Below, in pieces: positions 22,630-33,900 of a DNA stretch of 41,356 bases. The notes below the pieces were generated by a model. The model made no database searches, was not told the DNA's origin, and saw only the letters and a list, made by a program, of their open reading frames with translations. How positions within the stretch are numbered: position 1 is the first letter of the stretch; every line of letters begins with the position of its first letter. The translations under genes were made by a program, and so were the position numbers. The stretch lies in the NCBI GenBank assembly GCA_964521255.1, contig CAZFRM010000031.1, positions 1 to 41,356 on the forward strand, given 5' to 3'. This stretch comes from ZC4RG29 sp964521255. GTDB lineage: Bacteria; Bacteroidota; Bacteroidia; Cytophagales; Cyclobacteriaceae.

Positions 22630-24575
22630 ATATCCACCACGGGATTTGGTTTACCGCTTCTTTCTTTGTCGAGTATTTCATATCGCGAGTAATTGCTCCG
22701 GTATTCCGGAACGAGCTCTTTCATTAACGCAACCATCTTCAGCTCATTCCTGTCAATAACCAGGTCATTGAACAGTTCAATATAACGGTTGATTTCAGGA
22801 TAAGGATATTCCTTTACCTGCGCGATCATTATTTTTTCATGGTGGGTTGGCAAAGTGTTTTCCTGGTTATTCAAAAGCTCTTCGTACAGCTTCTCCCCTT
22901 CACGCAATCCCGTATAAACAATTTCAATGTCTTTACCTGGTTCGAATCCCGAAAGCATGATCATTCGCCGGGCAAGATCAAGAATCTTTACTGACTGCCC
23001 CATATCAAAAAGAAATATCTCTCCTCCTTTACCCATAGCCCCTGCCTCTAATACCAACTGGCAGGCTTCAGGAATGGTCATGAAGAACCGCGTGATCTCC
23101 GGGTGTGTAACGGTGATAGGACCTCCCTGTTCAATTTGCTTTTTGAACACAGGGATTACCGAACCATTAGAGCCCAGCACATTGCCAAACCGCGTTGTTA
23201 CAAAACTTGTATGAGGCTGCCCTGAAACTGCAAATTCATTATTAAGAGACTGCACATAAATTTCAGCAATGCGCTTGGAGCATCCCATCACGTTCGTTGG
23301 ATTCACAGCCTTATCGGTTGAAATCATAACGAACTTTCTCACCTTGAAATCAATTGAAAGGTCAGCCAGTATCTTCGTTCCAAGTATGTTACAGGTAATC
23401 GCCTCTGCCGCATTACTTTCCATCATGGGCACGTGCTTGTAAGCGGCGGCGTGAAATACGATTTCAGGTTTATGCTCTTCAAAGATCGAAGCCACACGAC
23501 TGTGATTTGTGATGTCTGCCAGGTAAGGAAACACATGCGCCCTGTGGCCGATAGAAAGAATCTCACGTTCAACTTCAAAGAGAGCGCTTTCTGCCTGGTC
23601 TATCAGAATAATGGAATCAGGATCGTAGCGGATCACCTGGCGAACAAGTTCACTTCCTATGGAGCCCGCTGCTCCGGTTATACATATTCTTTTTCCCTTT
23701 AACTGGCGCTCTACATTCTGACTATTAATATGAATGGCATCCCTATCGAGCAGGTCTTCGATGTGAATGTTTTTTATTTGATTTAAACTCAGCTCTCCAC
23801 GCACCCATCGTTCAGCCGGTGGTACAATACGCGCCTTCACCTGGTTTCTTAAGCAGATGTCTACCATTTCATTCTTTATTTCAGGCGAAAGGTTTTTAAC
23901 CGTCAGGATTAGTTCGTCAACGTTAAAGGTGTTGATGAGTTCCTGCAGATACCTTGGGTGTGCGCTGTATATCTTAGTACCATCCAGCACTTTGCCAATT
24001 TTGTTTTCATCATGCTCTACAAAGCCAATCACCCTCGATCCGGCGGAAGAGTCAATAACATGCTTGGTGATTATGCCTGTATGTCCTGAACCAAAAATGA
24101 GTACATTTGAACGCTTCGCTAATCTTCGCTTGTAATGAGAAAAGATATACTTCACCAAAAGACGGTAATTGAACAGGAAAAGGAATGAGGCGAGAAAGGA
24201 AATAAAAACAACGGAATAAGGAATAAGGTTAGCCGAAACGTTATAATAGTAAATCAGGTTTATTCCACAGGTCATTAACAACGTGAGCATGACCATGTAA
24301 AATATCCGAACACCGTCCTGGGTTCCCGTATAACGAATAATCCCTCTGTAGCTACCTGTGGTTAGAATAGCGATTAATCCACAAATGGCTTGCGCTACGA
24401 GACAAACAAAAAAATTATTATCCAGGATATCCTCAATGACGAAATTAAATCTAAGTCCGTAACTGATTACCGTTGATAAGAGCAGTATACCAATATCAAG
24501 GATGATGATTATCCACCGTGGCAGGATTTTAAGGTTGTCAATTAGCTTAACAATTAGCGTTCTCTTTCCACTCAT
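22620..24575 (-). CDS. Membrane-bound nucleotide-sugar 4,6-dehydratase/epimerase (WbpM/CapD-type)
   Basis: A 651-residue polysaccharide biosynthesis enzyme. The N-terminus has about four membrane segments (20-150). A first Rossmann motif is GSGHTGIITKHV (about 162-173). The catalytic SDR domain has GAAGSIGSELVRQ (about 301-313), HAAAYKHVPMME and STDKAVNPTNVMGCSKRIAE (S419, D421, K422, M430, K434), where Met stands in place of the usual SDR tyrosine, as in WbpM and FlaA1. These enzymes act on UDP-GlcNAc to start synthesis of rare sugars for capsule or O-antigen. It starts 8 bp after the stop of the T9SS gene, so the two may share a transcript. No other glycan genes are nearby. Confidence 0.92.
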   Translation of the reverse strand: MSGKRTLIVKLIDNLKILPRWIIIILDIGILLLSTVISYGLRFNFVIEDILDNNFFVCLVAQAICGLIAILTTGSYRGIIRYTGTQDGVRIFYMVMLTLLMTCGINLIYYYNVSANLIPYSVVFISFLASFLFLFNYRLLVKYIFSHYKRRLAKRSNVLIFGSGHTGIITKHVIDSSAGSRVIGFVEHDENKIGKVLDGTKIYSAHPRYLQELINTFNVDELILTVKNLSPEIKNEMVDICLRNQVKARIVPPAERWVRGELSLNQIKNIHIEDLLDRDAIHINSQNVERQLKGKRICITGAAGSIGSELVRQVIRYDPDSIILIDQAESALFEVEREILSIGHRAHVFPYLADITNHSRVASIFEEHKPEIVFHAAAYKHVPMMESNAAEAITCNILGTKILADLSIDFKVRKFVMISTDKAVNPTNVMGCSKRIAEIYVQSLNNEFAVSGQPHTSFVTTRFGNVLGSNGSVIPVFKKQIEQGGPITVTHPEITRFFMTIPEACQLVLEAGAMGKGGEIFLFDMGQSVKILDLARRMIMLSGFEPGKDIEIVYTGLREGEKLYEELLNNQENTLPTHHEKIMIAQVKEYPYPEINRYIELFNDLVIDRNELKMVALMKELVPEYRSNYSRYEILDKERSGKPNPVVDMES

Positions 24576-24583
24576 AGGGTTAG

Positions 24584-27500
24584 TCAGCGTTTAACAATTC
24601 GAATGAAGGAGTGGTCATCTGCAATTCTAAAACACAGCATATACAAACCACTTGGCCAATGAGCGGTATTAATTTCCCAGGATTCATGTTCTGGCCCGGC
24701 CGAACAAATATAATTAACTGGAGTTCCATCTGATGATAAAACATTAAATAATTCAATCAACGGTAACCGAAAACGAATGAAAAGTCTCTCGTGAGAAGGA
24801 TTAGGATAGACCTGAATATTTATTGTGCCGGGAGAATACTCTACATCGGTAACAACAAAGTCAAATTTCACCTCAGGTTCACAATAGCCTAACGCAACTT
24901 TAACGCTATAAATACCTGGCTTATCAGGAACCAGCGTTTGCTGATCCTCGCCCGGCAATATTTCTCCTTCAAAGTACCATTGATTTCCCGCTGCATAACT
25001 GGAAACCATTATACCGTCACTCAGCGTAATGGTCACACTATCATAAGCAATGATCTCTGCCACTACAGGCATGCGTGCACTTTGACAGCCATTGGAATCC
25101 AGAGATGAAACGTAATACGTCCTGGATTTTGTAAGTATGGGTGTAACATAACGGGCACCGCTATATAGTAATACGGTATCTTCTTCAGTTTTATACCAAT
25201 GGTAATCCCGGATGGAAAGATCATCCCCGGCCATTAATGTCATTGATCCCGACTGGCAGGCAACATCTCCTTTCACTTCCGGCGGCCTGGTGATGATCTT
25301 TTCGACACGAAGAAGTTCATTCATAGTACGTGTGGCACAAGCGCTCATCGCCACAAGCTGAAATGAATTATATCCTTCTGTTAAATTCTTGCCCGGAACG
25401 ACGAATGATCCGGAACTTTGATTAAAACCGGTTGTGATCTCCTCACCCTCATACATCAATTTGTACATTATTCCTTTTTGTGGTTGTACCTGAATGACCA
25501 GGCTATCCTGCCCGCAGAGTTTGTGTGGCACTGTAACTTCCGCCTCCCCCGGCATGGGAGAATCTATTATTAACGTAAGAACATCCACAGATGTCATGCC
25601 TGAAGGGAACACAAGTGTCGATCCGGCTTTGTCAATTTTTATTTTCTCTCCTGTTATCGCGTTGTAAAGATGAAAGTCACTTCCTTCCAGGAGGCCAAAG
25701 CCATTGACAGCAAAAGTCACTTTATTACTGGCTTGTACCATGGATATTTTAACAGGGATTTCCAGGTGGCAACTGATTTCACCGACAGCATTGATCGCCA
25801 CACTTACATTGTCATCGGTGACAAACGAAAGGGACAGAAAATCATTTAACAGCTTAGGCGTATCGTAATTATCCAAAGCGCCCGCTGCTCCTTCCCGTAG
25901 TCGCAAAAAAGTCTTATCGGACAAGTCATTCACTTTTACTTCCAGCTCGATATAGTCCAGCGTGTTTCTTTTCCGGTAAAACGTAGCCCCATCGGTGACT
26001 TTGGCTGTTTCATGGAGGGTGAGTTGGGGATCGTTACCGGTCGTCCTGACCCAAAATGACTGCCCGGAGGCAATTAACCCATTGGTAAGCTCGCCCACAT
26101 CATCATCCCAATAGCGAAAACCGCCGCGTTCATTATCACGAACTGCTATTCCCATACTAACATTATCGCGCTGCCATCCTGCGCTGCCCCAACGGATGGC
26201 ACAGGGGTATGGGTTGCCGATGAGGTTCCAGCCGTCAGCATCTGGATCGCCTGTGGGGGTATAGGTTACAGGAAATGGAAAATCACCCTGGTTAAGTGTT
26301 CCTGTCACATCCCATATCGTTGGGTTGACTGCTTCGCGTATGAAGACGGAATAACCGAGGCCGGGTGTTAGCAGATTGTCCTCCGAATTACCTGTTGAAG
26401 GATAAGGTTTCCAGCCATCATTCAGTCCGCCGTGCTCTTCATCGTAGAAAAACATGGACGGATTGCCGGAACTCATACCCGGTCCGGTACTGGGGTTGTT
26501 AAAGATGCCTGTGATAGGAAAGTCATCCATAAGAGAAGCTACAGTCGCATTTTTTACCGGAGAGGATATGTAACGGTATTTGCGTCCTATTGCTTTCATA
26601 AAGCGTTGAACAGTGACATTTCCTGTAATCGAACTTCCATCGGGAAGAATACCAACCGAAGCTGTTTCTTGCGACGAAGAGACAAGCGTCAGATTACCGT
26701 TCGAGACAACTTCAGAATTCCCGGAGAGAACGGATAACAAACCGGTAAGCAATACAGGGGTTGTAAGTATAACAGAGGAGCCTCCGCTTTTATCGATCGT
26801 TATGTTTTGAATAGTATGACCGTTCGCTGAAAGTGATTGTGTAGTTGAACCATTAAATGTCAGGCTTCCTGCTCCTGCAATTGTTCCATTTTGAAAAGAA
26901 ACATCGCCGCTTACAGGAATGGAGTACTGGCCTAGATTCAGATCTCCATTTTCCACTATTAAATTTCCTGTCTGAATATCATTTAATAATGACACTCCGA
27001 AAAAATTATTGATGATCATCGTTACTCCATCAAAGCCAGGAACAGAATTGCCGATGAATTGAGGAACAGCCCCTTTGTATTCAACAATTGATTCCGGGTA
27101 AAAAGAAATATCCCCGGCAATATTAATGTTACCATTAGTCGCTTTGTGAATTGCTCCTGAAGCGCCACCCCAACCTGTTATGAGCTTTCCGTAAACTTCC
27201 AGCGACCCGCCGTTTGTGTTCGATATTACTGACGTTCCGATATCAACAGCGCTGTTTGAATTGACAATGAAATTTAATCTCCCGGACATGGTGCCGGTAG
27301 ATTCACGGATAAAATGCTGAGTATCGTTTCCAGAAAAAATCAATGAGCTGTTGGTGGTAAGGGACGAAGCCAGCATTGCACCGTTTAATAATAAAAGATT
27401 CCCCTTAAGAATCAATTCAGTTAATCCATGTTCGGTCTCTGAAGATAGCCTTATCGTCCCTGCGGAATTAATTTCCAGGTTTTTTTCAATCGTTACAAAG

Positions 27501-28306
27501 GCACGCCCACGGGTTGTAAAATAAGACGTGCTTGTTGATGTAGATCGATAAATAAAATTACCTCCGATACTTAAACGATTGTTTTGTGTAGTAGCAGAAC
27601 ACCATACCCTTGATGCTCCTTCAATGATGAAATCACCGCCAATGGTAAGATTCAAATTTTGTGAATCGGCGAGCCGCAGAAAATTATTGTTAGTGTTCTT
27701 AACGGTGAAGTTACCTGCTATCGATGTTAATTGCCCGCCAAATTCAACAAACAGGCCCTGCGCCGGACAATCATAAATAACATGACCAAAATGCTGGTTT
27801 AAATTTGAAAATGTCCCTCCACCGGTTAAGCCTGTTATTTCAAGGGTAGAGCCAGGAGCCCAGGTGGCCAATGGTATAGCCGAGCCCGTTGAAGAGTTTG
27901 TTCTGAAGACAGAGCCATCACCAAATGTTGCATTGATCGCAGTTGTTCCTGTTAGCGAAGCATTATTGCTGCAAATGATAGTACCGTTTACATCCAGCGT
28001 TCCCGTTCCACTAAGGGTGAGCGTACCTCCGGGAAGAATAGTAACCATGGCTCCACTTGAAACATTAAGCCTTCCGTTATCGGTAACATTAACATTGTTG
28101 ACAGATAACGTACTAGCTGAAGGGATAGTAACATTGTGGGAAACTGTTACCTGGGAATCAGGATTAGGAACACCACCATCCCATGTGGTGTCTGAACTCC
28201 AGTCTCCGTCCTTGACGGAAACGATAACCTGCGCATTTACTTTCTCACATACACACAACGCAATCGCAGCAAGGCATAGGAGTCCATGCTTGATTTGAGA
28301 GGGCAT
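24584..28306 (-). CDS. Large secreted adhesin-like protein with T9SS C-terminal sorting domain
   Basis: A 1240-residue exported protein. The signal peptide is the first 26 residues (ending CEKVNAQ). A beta-helix-like N-terminal half starts with VSVKDGDWSSDTTWDGGVP, a G8/autotransporter-like entry, and has many short, polar, glycine-rich repeats (for example SGTGTLDVNGTIICSNNAS). Then come a region with WDVTGTLNQ and GWNLIGNPYPCAI near 690-720, and an Ig-like segment (WYKTEEDTVLLYSGARYV). The C-terminal type A sorting domain (YPNPSHERLFI through VKR) is recognised by the type IX secretion system. Its ligand or substrate is unknown. It is very large and rich in Ser/Thr/Asn/Gly, as usual for surface proteins. 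Confidence 0.88.
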   Translation of the reverse strand: MPSQIKHGLLCLAAIALCVCEKVNAQVIVSVKDGDWSSDTTWDGGVPNPDSQVTVSHNVTIPSASTLSVNNVNVTDNGRLNVSSGAMVTILPGGTLTLSGTGTLDVNGTIICSNNASLTGTTAINATFGDGSVFRTNSSTGSAIPLATWAPGSTLEITGLTGGGTFSNLNQHFGHVIYDCPAQGLFVEFGGQLTSIAGNFTVKNTNNNFLRLADSQNLNLTIGGDFIIEGASRVWCSATTQNNRLSIGGNFIYRSTSTSTSYFTTRGRAFVTIEKNLEINSAGTIRLSSETEHGLTELILKGNLLLLNGAMLASSLTTNSSLIFSGNDTQHFIRESTGTMSGRLNFIVNSNSAVDIGTSVISNTNGGSLEVYGKLITGWGGASGAIHKATNGNINIAGDISFYPESIVEYKGAVPQFIGNSVPGFDGVTMIINNFFGVSLLNDIQTGNLIVENGDLNLGQYSIPVSGDVSFQNGTIAGAGSLTFNGSTTQSLSANGHTIQNITIDKSGGSSVILTTPVLLTGLLSVLSGNSEVVSNGNLTLVSSSQETASVGILPDGSSITGNVTVQRFMKAIGRKYRYISSPVKNATVASLMDDFPITGIFNNPSTGPGMSSGNPSMFFYDEEHGGLNDGWKPYPSTGNSEDNLLTPGLGYSVFIREAVNPTIWDVTGTLNQGDFPFPVTYTPTGDPDADGWNLIGNPYPCAIRWGSAGWQRDNVSMGIAVRDNERGGFRYWDDDVGELTNGLIASGQSFWVRTTGNDPQLTLHETAKVTDGATFYRKRNTLDYIELEVKVNDLSDKTFLRLREGAAGALDNYDTPKLLNDFLSLSFVTDDNVSVAINAVGEISCHLEIPVKISMVQASNKVTFAVNGFGLLEGSDFHLYNAITGEKIKIDKAGSTLVFPSGMTSVDVLTLIIDSPMPGEAEVTVPHKLCGQDSLVIQVQPQKGIMYKLMYEGEEITTGFNQSSGSFVVPGKNLTEGYNSFQLVAMSACATRTMNELLRVEKIITRPPEVKGDVACQSGSMTLMAGDDLSIRDYHWYKTEEDTVLLYSGARYVTPILTKSRTYYVSSLDSNGCQSARMPVVAEIIAYDSVTITLSDGIMVSSYAAGNQWYFEGEILPGEDQQTLVPDKPGIYSVKVALGYCEPEVKFDFVVTDVEYSPGTINIQVYPNPSHERLFIRFRLPLIELFNVLSSDGTPVNYICSAGPEHESWEINTAHWPSGLYMLCFRIADDHSFIRIVKR

Positions 28307-28664
28307 GCGCGAAGATAAAAAAGAAATTTATTTGAGCAAATAGGGGTTGCATTTAGTAAAAAAAATTCGAAACAAAAACCACTACTAAACCTGTCATCCT
28401 GAGTTTGAAAACCTTCGGCACAAAAAGTTGAAATGACATCCAGCCACACACTCATTCACATGCACACACTTGTCCCCCGCTGGCGGGGGGAGGGGGTGGA
28501 AAACGATACACTTCAAACAATTAAATTTCTTGTCATTGGTAGGGTCGCAGTGCCTGGTTTGCGCGTATGAACCTGCCTGCGGTAAGCTGGGGATCTCCCT
28601 GAATGAAAGGATACTACCATCGTTAGTATTCTTTCATAACGTAGCTGCTACTATCGAAGAAACA
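28307..28664. other. Non-coding gap with two hairpins
   Basis: Contains CCCCCG/CGGGGG (28474-28489), a GC-rich hairpin with loop CTGG, and an imperfect stem ATGAAAGGATACTA (28603-28616) against TAGTATTCTTTCAT (28624-28637), 13 of 14 pairs plus a G-T, close after the aquaporin stop. Neither region holds a gene. The second is a likely terminator of the aquaporin gene. Confidence 0.55.
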
Positions 28665-29375
28665 CTAATTAATAAAAAGTATCTGATAGACACCTACGCC
28701 CAATAAACCACCTACTATTGGTCCAACAACAGGAACCCATGCATAGGACCAATCGGAAGAACCTTTATTGGGTATAGGTAGAATGAAATGAGCGATACGA
28801 GGACCAAGATCACGGGCCGGATTGATAGCAAAGCCGGTAGTACCTCCAAGGCCGAGGCCAATGGATACAATCAGCAAGCCTACAACTAGTGGATTCAGAC
28901 CATCCGTGAATTTATTTGCACCAATAAAAAGTAATCCTAACACCAATATTGAAGTGGCAATGATCTCACTCAGCAGGTTGCTTCCCAAAGACCGTATAGC
29001 CGGACTCGTACAAAAGACGCCAAGCTTTACACCAGCGTCGTCGGTTTTGCTCCAGTGCGGAAGGTAGTGTAACCAAACAATCACAGCGCCTGACATTGCT
29101 CCGGCTAACTGGGCGAGACAATAGCCAGGAACAAGACGCCACTCAAAATCTCCGCTTACAGCAAAGGCAATTGTAACGGCAGGATTTATATGAGCACCAC
29201 TGAATTGGCCAACCGCGTAGATAGCCATTGTTACCGCAAGCCCCCAACAAATCACAACGGTGAGCCATCCGGCATTTTCAGATTTTGTACCTTTTAATAA
29301 TACTCCGGCAACGACCCCGTCGCCGATGACTACTAGTAAAAGAGTACCCAGGAATTCGCCGAGATACGGTGACAT
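28665..29375 (-). CDS. Aquaporin/glycerol facilitator (MIP family)
   Basis: A 236-residue inner-membrane channel with the two NPA boxes, SGAHINPAVTIAF (N64-A66) and FAINPARDLGPR (N185-A187, R188, D189). The Asp after the second NPAR motif is typical of glycerol-permeable GlpF-type channels and less so of water-only ones. Six hydrophobic segments are apparent. No glycerol kinase or glpR neighbours occur, so the solute is uncertain. Confidence 0.93.
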   Translation of the reverse strand: MSPYLGEFLGTLLLVVIGDGVVAGVLLKGTKSENAGWLTVVICWGLAVTMAIYAVGQFSGAHINPAVTIAFAVSGDFEWRLVPGYCLAQLAGAMSGAVIVWLHYLPHWSKTDDAGVKLGVFCTSPAIRSLGSNLLSEIIATSILVLGLLFIGANKFTDGLNPLVVGLLIVSIGLGLGGTTGFAINPARDLGPRIAHFILPIPNKGSSDWSYAWVPVVGPIVGGLLGVGVYQILFIN

Positions 29376-29425
29376 AAGTTAAAATTTACATCGTTAAGGA
29401 AATTGAACTTATCAAGAGACAACAA

Positions 29426-29470
29426 AAAACCTGTTTATGTTTTTGAATCAGTTAAACATAAACAGGTTTT
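29426..29470 (-). terminator. Terminator of the haloperoxidase-like gene
   Basis: A perfect 17-bp stem: AAAACCTGTTTATGTTT (29426-29442) and AAACATAAACAGGTTTT (29454-29470). On the minus strand it is followed by TTTTTTG and lies 18 bp past the stop. Confidence 0.88.
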
Positions 29471-29487
29471 ATACTCATTAATAAAAT

Positions 29488-30837
29488 TTATTTTACTTCG
29501 GCAACGGTTTGACTACGTGTCATTAAGCCCTCAACTATAAACTTTCCTAAGGCTTTTCCTTCATCGCTACCTACATCACAGGCACGACGATAATGTATTC
29601 CACCATATAACCTGCTTACAGCCGCTTCTTCCGATGCTTCAAGAAATGAACCAAAGCTTCGTGCTGTCAAACCAAATTCTAATTCCGTTGAATCCGTAAA
29701 TGCGAAATTCTCTCCAAACAAACCGGTAAGGGTTACCGCTGCGGCGCTTGATATAACGCTATGGCCACTGGTATACTCAGGGAATGGAGGAGTCTGCAGC
29801 AACGGCGTCCAGTTTTCATCAATGTATTGATTGATGTAAGTCTCCGGCCGGATTAACCGGCTTCTGTATTTCTCATCCCAACAGCTTATAAATCCGTCCA
29901 TCAGTGCAATAGCTACTCTTACATAGGCTTCTGAAGATTCAGAAAAATTCTTGTTCGATTGCATACATGCCTGGTTAGTAATATTCATCCAATGGCCTCC
30001 TGGAGAAATTTTCTTTGTGGCAAACATAACATGACCTTTTACATTCATCATGAAAGGATTGCAATCCCAGAAACGAGCAATCTGAATTTGCTCCTCCGTT
30101 AGATTTTTTCCGGTTTCATATACTTCCAATGCTTCTTTATAAAATTCGGTATCCTTCTCTTTCGAAAAAGGATGCGGTGGAGGAGGTAAGAACTGGGCAG
30201 CTGAATCAATAAAGAATGGTCTGATTTTATTCCAATGCGGTTCAACTGCATCCATATAGGCAGGTGGTGTAGGTTTCCAGGTGGATGGATCTTCAACAAT
30301 TGTGTACTTGGGGAATGACCGTGTCTGTTTGTAATTATCCTTGGAAGACCATGCCATAATATGAGCAGCCACTGCATTGCCATAATTGACGGATCGTTCA
30401 AATATGTCATTAGGAATGCCCGTATCTTTAAATTCTCTCATTATTTCATTGTAGAAAACTTCCATTTTATCTTCTGAAAAAATAAGAGCCTTACCTACCG
30501 TCAATGCCGCCTGCACTGACGCCAGCGGTAAACAGTATTCTTTTCCTTCTTCAGGCTTAGGAACGGGTTCGAGGCCATGTACTTGTCCCGCTAAAGAAAC
30601 AAATTTCGGATCTCCCTGAATGGCCGATTCATAAGCAGCGATACTGGTGTAGGTGTAAATACGGCTCGCCACCGGGGGAGAAAATATATCGTGTACGATT
30701 ATATCAGTAATTCGCTTAATTGAACGATGCAAGAACTCAGGGTTACCTGCCTCCGACTGCCATTGCTTATCAGGAGTCCCATTACAAGAAAAAAGCACAA
30801 CAGCTAAAACTAAGAATCTACGGATCGACTTCTGCAT
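29488..30837 (-). CDS. Vanadium-dependent haloperoxidase/PAP2-type lipoprotein
   Basis: A 449-residue exported protein. The N-terminus VLAVVLFSCNG gives a lipobox with C18. Catalytic motifs of the haloperoxidase/acid phosphatase superfamily are in order: K323 with R330-P331 (KYRSRLIRP), TSGH with S357-H359 (EYTSGHSVISS), and S408-R409 with H415 (SRLYGGIHYRRACDVG). The canonical vanadate-pocket PSGH is TSGH here. It could be a haloperoxidase, a phosphatase or neither; the substrate is unknown. It lies 66 bp after the VCBS gene on the same strand and has its own strong terminator. Confidence 0.85.
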   Translation of the reverse strand: MQKSIRRFLVLAVVLFSCNGTPDKQWQSEAGNPEFLHRSIKRITDIIVHDIFSPPVASRIYTYTSIAAYESAIQGDPKFVSLAGQVHGLEPVPKPEEGKEYCLPLASVQAALTVGKALIFSEDKMEVFYNEIMREFKDTGIPNDIFERSVNYGNAVAAHIMAWSSKDNYKQTRSFPKYTIVEDPSTWKPTPPAYMDAVEPHWNKIRPFFIDSAAQFLPPPPHPFSKEKDTEFYKEALEVYETGKNLTEEQIQIARFWDCNPFMMNVKGHVMFATKKISPGGHWMNITNQACMQSNKNFSESSEAYVRVAIALMDGFISCWDEKYRSRLIRPETYINQYIDENWTPLLQTPPFPEYTSGHSVISSAAAVTLTGLFGENFAFTDSTELEFGLTARSFGSFLEASEEAAVSRLYGGIHYRRACDVGSDEGKALGKFIVEGLMTRSQTVAEVK

Positions 30838-30860
30838 TGGTTAAGGATAAATTGACTCTT

Positions 30861-30868
30861 CAAAATTA
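30861..30868 (-). promoter_or_regulatory. Possible -7 element (TAATTTTG) before the haloperoxidase gene
   Basis: Exact match to TAnnTTTG on the minus strand, 23 bp from the ATG. A -33 TTTG is not clear. Confidence 0.35.
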
Positions 30869-30903
30869 ACAAGTTCATTGAATAGTACACACGTTTGCCG
30901 CAA

Positions 30904-33900
30904 CTATTGAAGAAGAGGATTTAATAACATTGACTTGTAAACGCGTAAAGAATTATTATTACGTGCAATTAGCAAATAAAAATTACCTGAAATAGTAAGC
31001 GAAACAATGTCTCTTACTTCTCCTTCAATTTTCAATCCTGACTGATTCTGGGGTACCGCTTTAAAATTACCTTTTCCATTACCCACTAAAAGTAAGCCAT
31101 GACTGGCATCATACCGGCCCACTTCAGGTTTTGCTCCGTATAAATTACCGCCAAGAAAAATATCATCATTTCCATCACCATCAAGATCATGTACCGCTAT
31201 TCCGTATACAGGAGAAAATTGTGCTTCAACCGGCAGAGCCTGTAAATGAAATTTCCCTTTCCCGTCATTTATTAACAGGGAAGTTCGTAATTCATACACT
31301 TCAGAGTGAATTGCTTTTCTCAGTTCTTCTCCTGAAAAAATATCTTGAATCCTCTCATTCTTATAGTCTTCATATTTTAAATATTTCTTCTTCAAACCCA
31401 GTAGCTGCTTAACAAGATCATGCCGCAGTACCAAAGGGTATGATGTATCATCGTAGTACATGCAGATAATTTGCTCAACATCATTGTTGTCATCGAAATC
31501 TCCGGTATACATCTCCAACGGTTTTTCTACACTGCATTTAAATTTTGAGTTCAGCCCGTGATTACCGACAACAAAATCAACATCTCCATCCCGATCAATG
31601 TCGACAGGTACAATTCTGTTCCACCAACCATTGGTTTTACTCAGGCCGGCTTCTTTTGTAGTATTTACAAATTTTCCGTTCTCTTGTTTGAGTACTGTAA
31701 TCGGCATCCATTCACCGGAAATCAATAAGTCAACATCTTCATCATTGTCAATATCTGACCAGCAAGCGCTCGTTATTAATCCAATTTTTTGAAGCCCCGG
31801 CGCTATGTCATTTGTTACATCTGTAAAGCGTCCAGTCCCATCGTTATTTAAAATATAACCATTTACCGGATAACCATAGTAGTGTGGTTTCAACCGGGTT
31901 CCAACAAAGAGATCAATATCTCCATCCTTGTCATAATCAGCTGCTGCTACGCACGATGTGCTCTCGTATAGGGTTGGAAGTTGATTGGTTGACCTGGAGA
32001 AATTTCCTTTTCCATCATTAACATAAAGTCGGTCCATCAACTCCGGTGTGCCCGCGGCAAATTCATTGCCGCCACTTGCTACATAAAGATCCAGATCACC
32101 ATCGTTATCAACGTCAAGAAAAATACAATCGGTATCTTCAAAAATCTTGTCTTGTGCGAAAAGTGATTCGTTACTTCGTATAAAAGAACCTTTTGAATTT
32201 TGTATGAACAAGGCACCGGGGGAATTCTTAGCTCCGCCAATAAAAAAATCCTCAAGCCCATCATTATTTACATCACCTTTACATATTCTGGGCCCTTCCG
32301 TACTCACCATATGAAAGAGAAGGTGACTCATGTCAAAATCGACAAAATCACTTTCCTCGTGCGTATAATCAAGACCAATGGCTTTTGTTACATCGGATAA
32401 AATGGGCACATGCTGAACTATATCATGATCGGGCATCACCTGTATGGCATCAGATTCTTTCAACTGCAAAATCTGGTTAGTTGGCACATCCGTTAATTCT
32501 GTGATTTTTCCTGAGGGCCAGGTAACAGTGATGCGTTCTACGATATCGGTTAAGCCTAAACCAAAATTCGGACGAGGATCTACACTGGATTGAAAACCCC
32601 GCATAGGCATTTGTTCACCATACATTTGAAATGAATCAGCACGGATAGTAATTGACGCGCCGATGGCATTGGTGTTTAGTCCTTCACCTTGCAGAACAAA
32701 TTTCAGGTACTTGTTTTGAGTTTGTTCATTTGTTCGGTTTTTAAAAATAAAGGCAGGCATATTCACATTATTCACAACCAGATCAAGGTCGCCGTCATTG
32801 TCGAAATCACCGTACGCTGACCCATTTGAAAAGCTGGGCATACCAAGTCCCCATTCTGCTGCGCGTTCCTTAAAACTTAAGTTACCCATATTCTCAAATG
32901 CACTATTGGAAATTTTATTTGAAGGAATAGCATCAATCATCTTTTGATAATCAATATCTTCCTGTGTAAAAAAAGTTTTGACTACTTCCGTGTTGGCGAT
33001 GTATTGAAGATAATCCTGATTGGTAAGGTCTTTATAAATTCCATTCGCCACAAAAATATCACGGCGTCCATCATTATTCATATCAAACATTAACGCGCCC
33101 CAACTCCAGTCGGTGGCTTGTATACCCAGCAATCTTCCTATTTCGGAAAATGTAGTGTCTCCATCATTTAGCTGAAAACAATTTCTGACAAACTGGTGAT
33201 GATATCCGTTTTCAACATTGTACTTATAAATATCCCAGTTGTGAAAGGTAGTGACGGACTTGATTCGTTCATTGGTTGCCGGTAGCATATCCGTTACAAA
33301 GATATCCGGCCAGGTATCGTTGTTAATGTCGGCAAGGTCAGCACCCATTGACGACATGCTGATACTTTTTATGGATTCAGTAAGTTGTTCTTTAAAAGTT
33401 CCGTTTCGTTGGTTGATGTAAAGATAATCCCGTTCGAAAAAATCGTTAGAGACATAAACATCAAACCAGCCATCTTTATTTACATCGCCCACGGTTACAC
33501 CCAAACCAAAACCGATAATGCTTCCATAGATACCGGCTTCCTCACTTACATCTACAAATTTTCCATTTTCATTGCGCAGCAACTTATCCCCGCCGAGAGG
33601 ATCGCGTCGTGGTCGCTCCGCTTTCATAAGATTAAAATTCCCGACTGAAACATACGAGTTGTTGAGAATGTACAGATCAAGATCGCCATCATGATCATAA
33701 TCAAAAAAAGCTGCATGGGTTGTAAGGCCTTTGTCATCCACACCATACTGAGCGCCTTGCTCTGTAAAAGTAAGATCCCGGTTATTAATGAATAGTTCAT
33801 TCTCCCGGTTGTCTCCTTTCACACCACCTGAATTGCAAACATAAATATCCAACCATCCATCACCATTCACATCAACCATACTTGCACCCGTTGACCACGT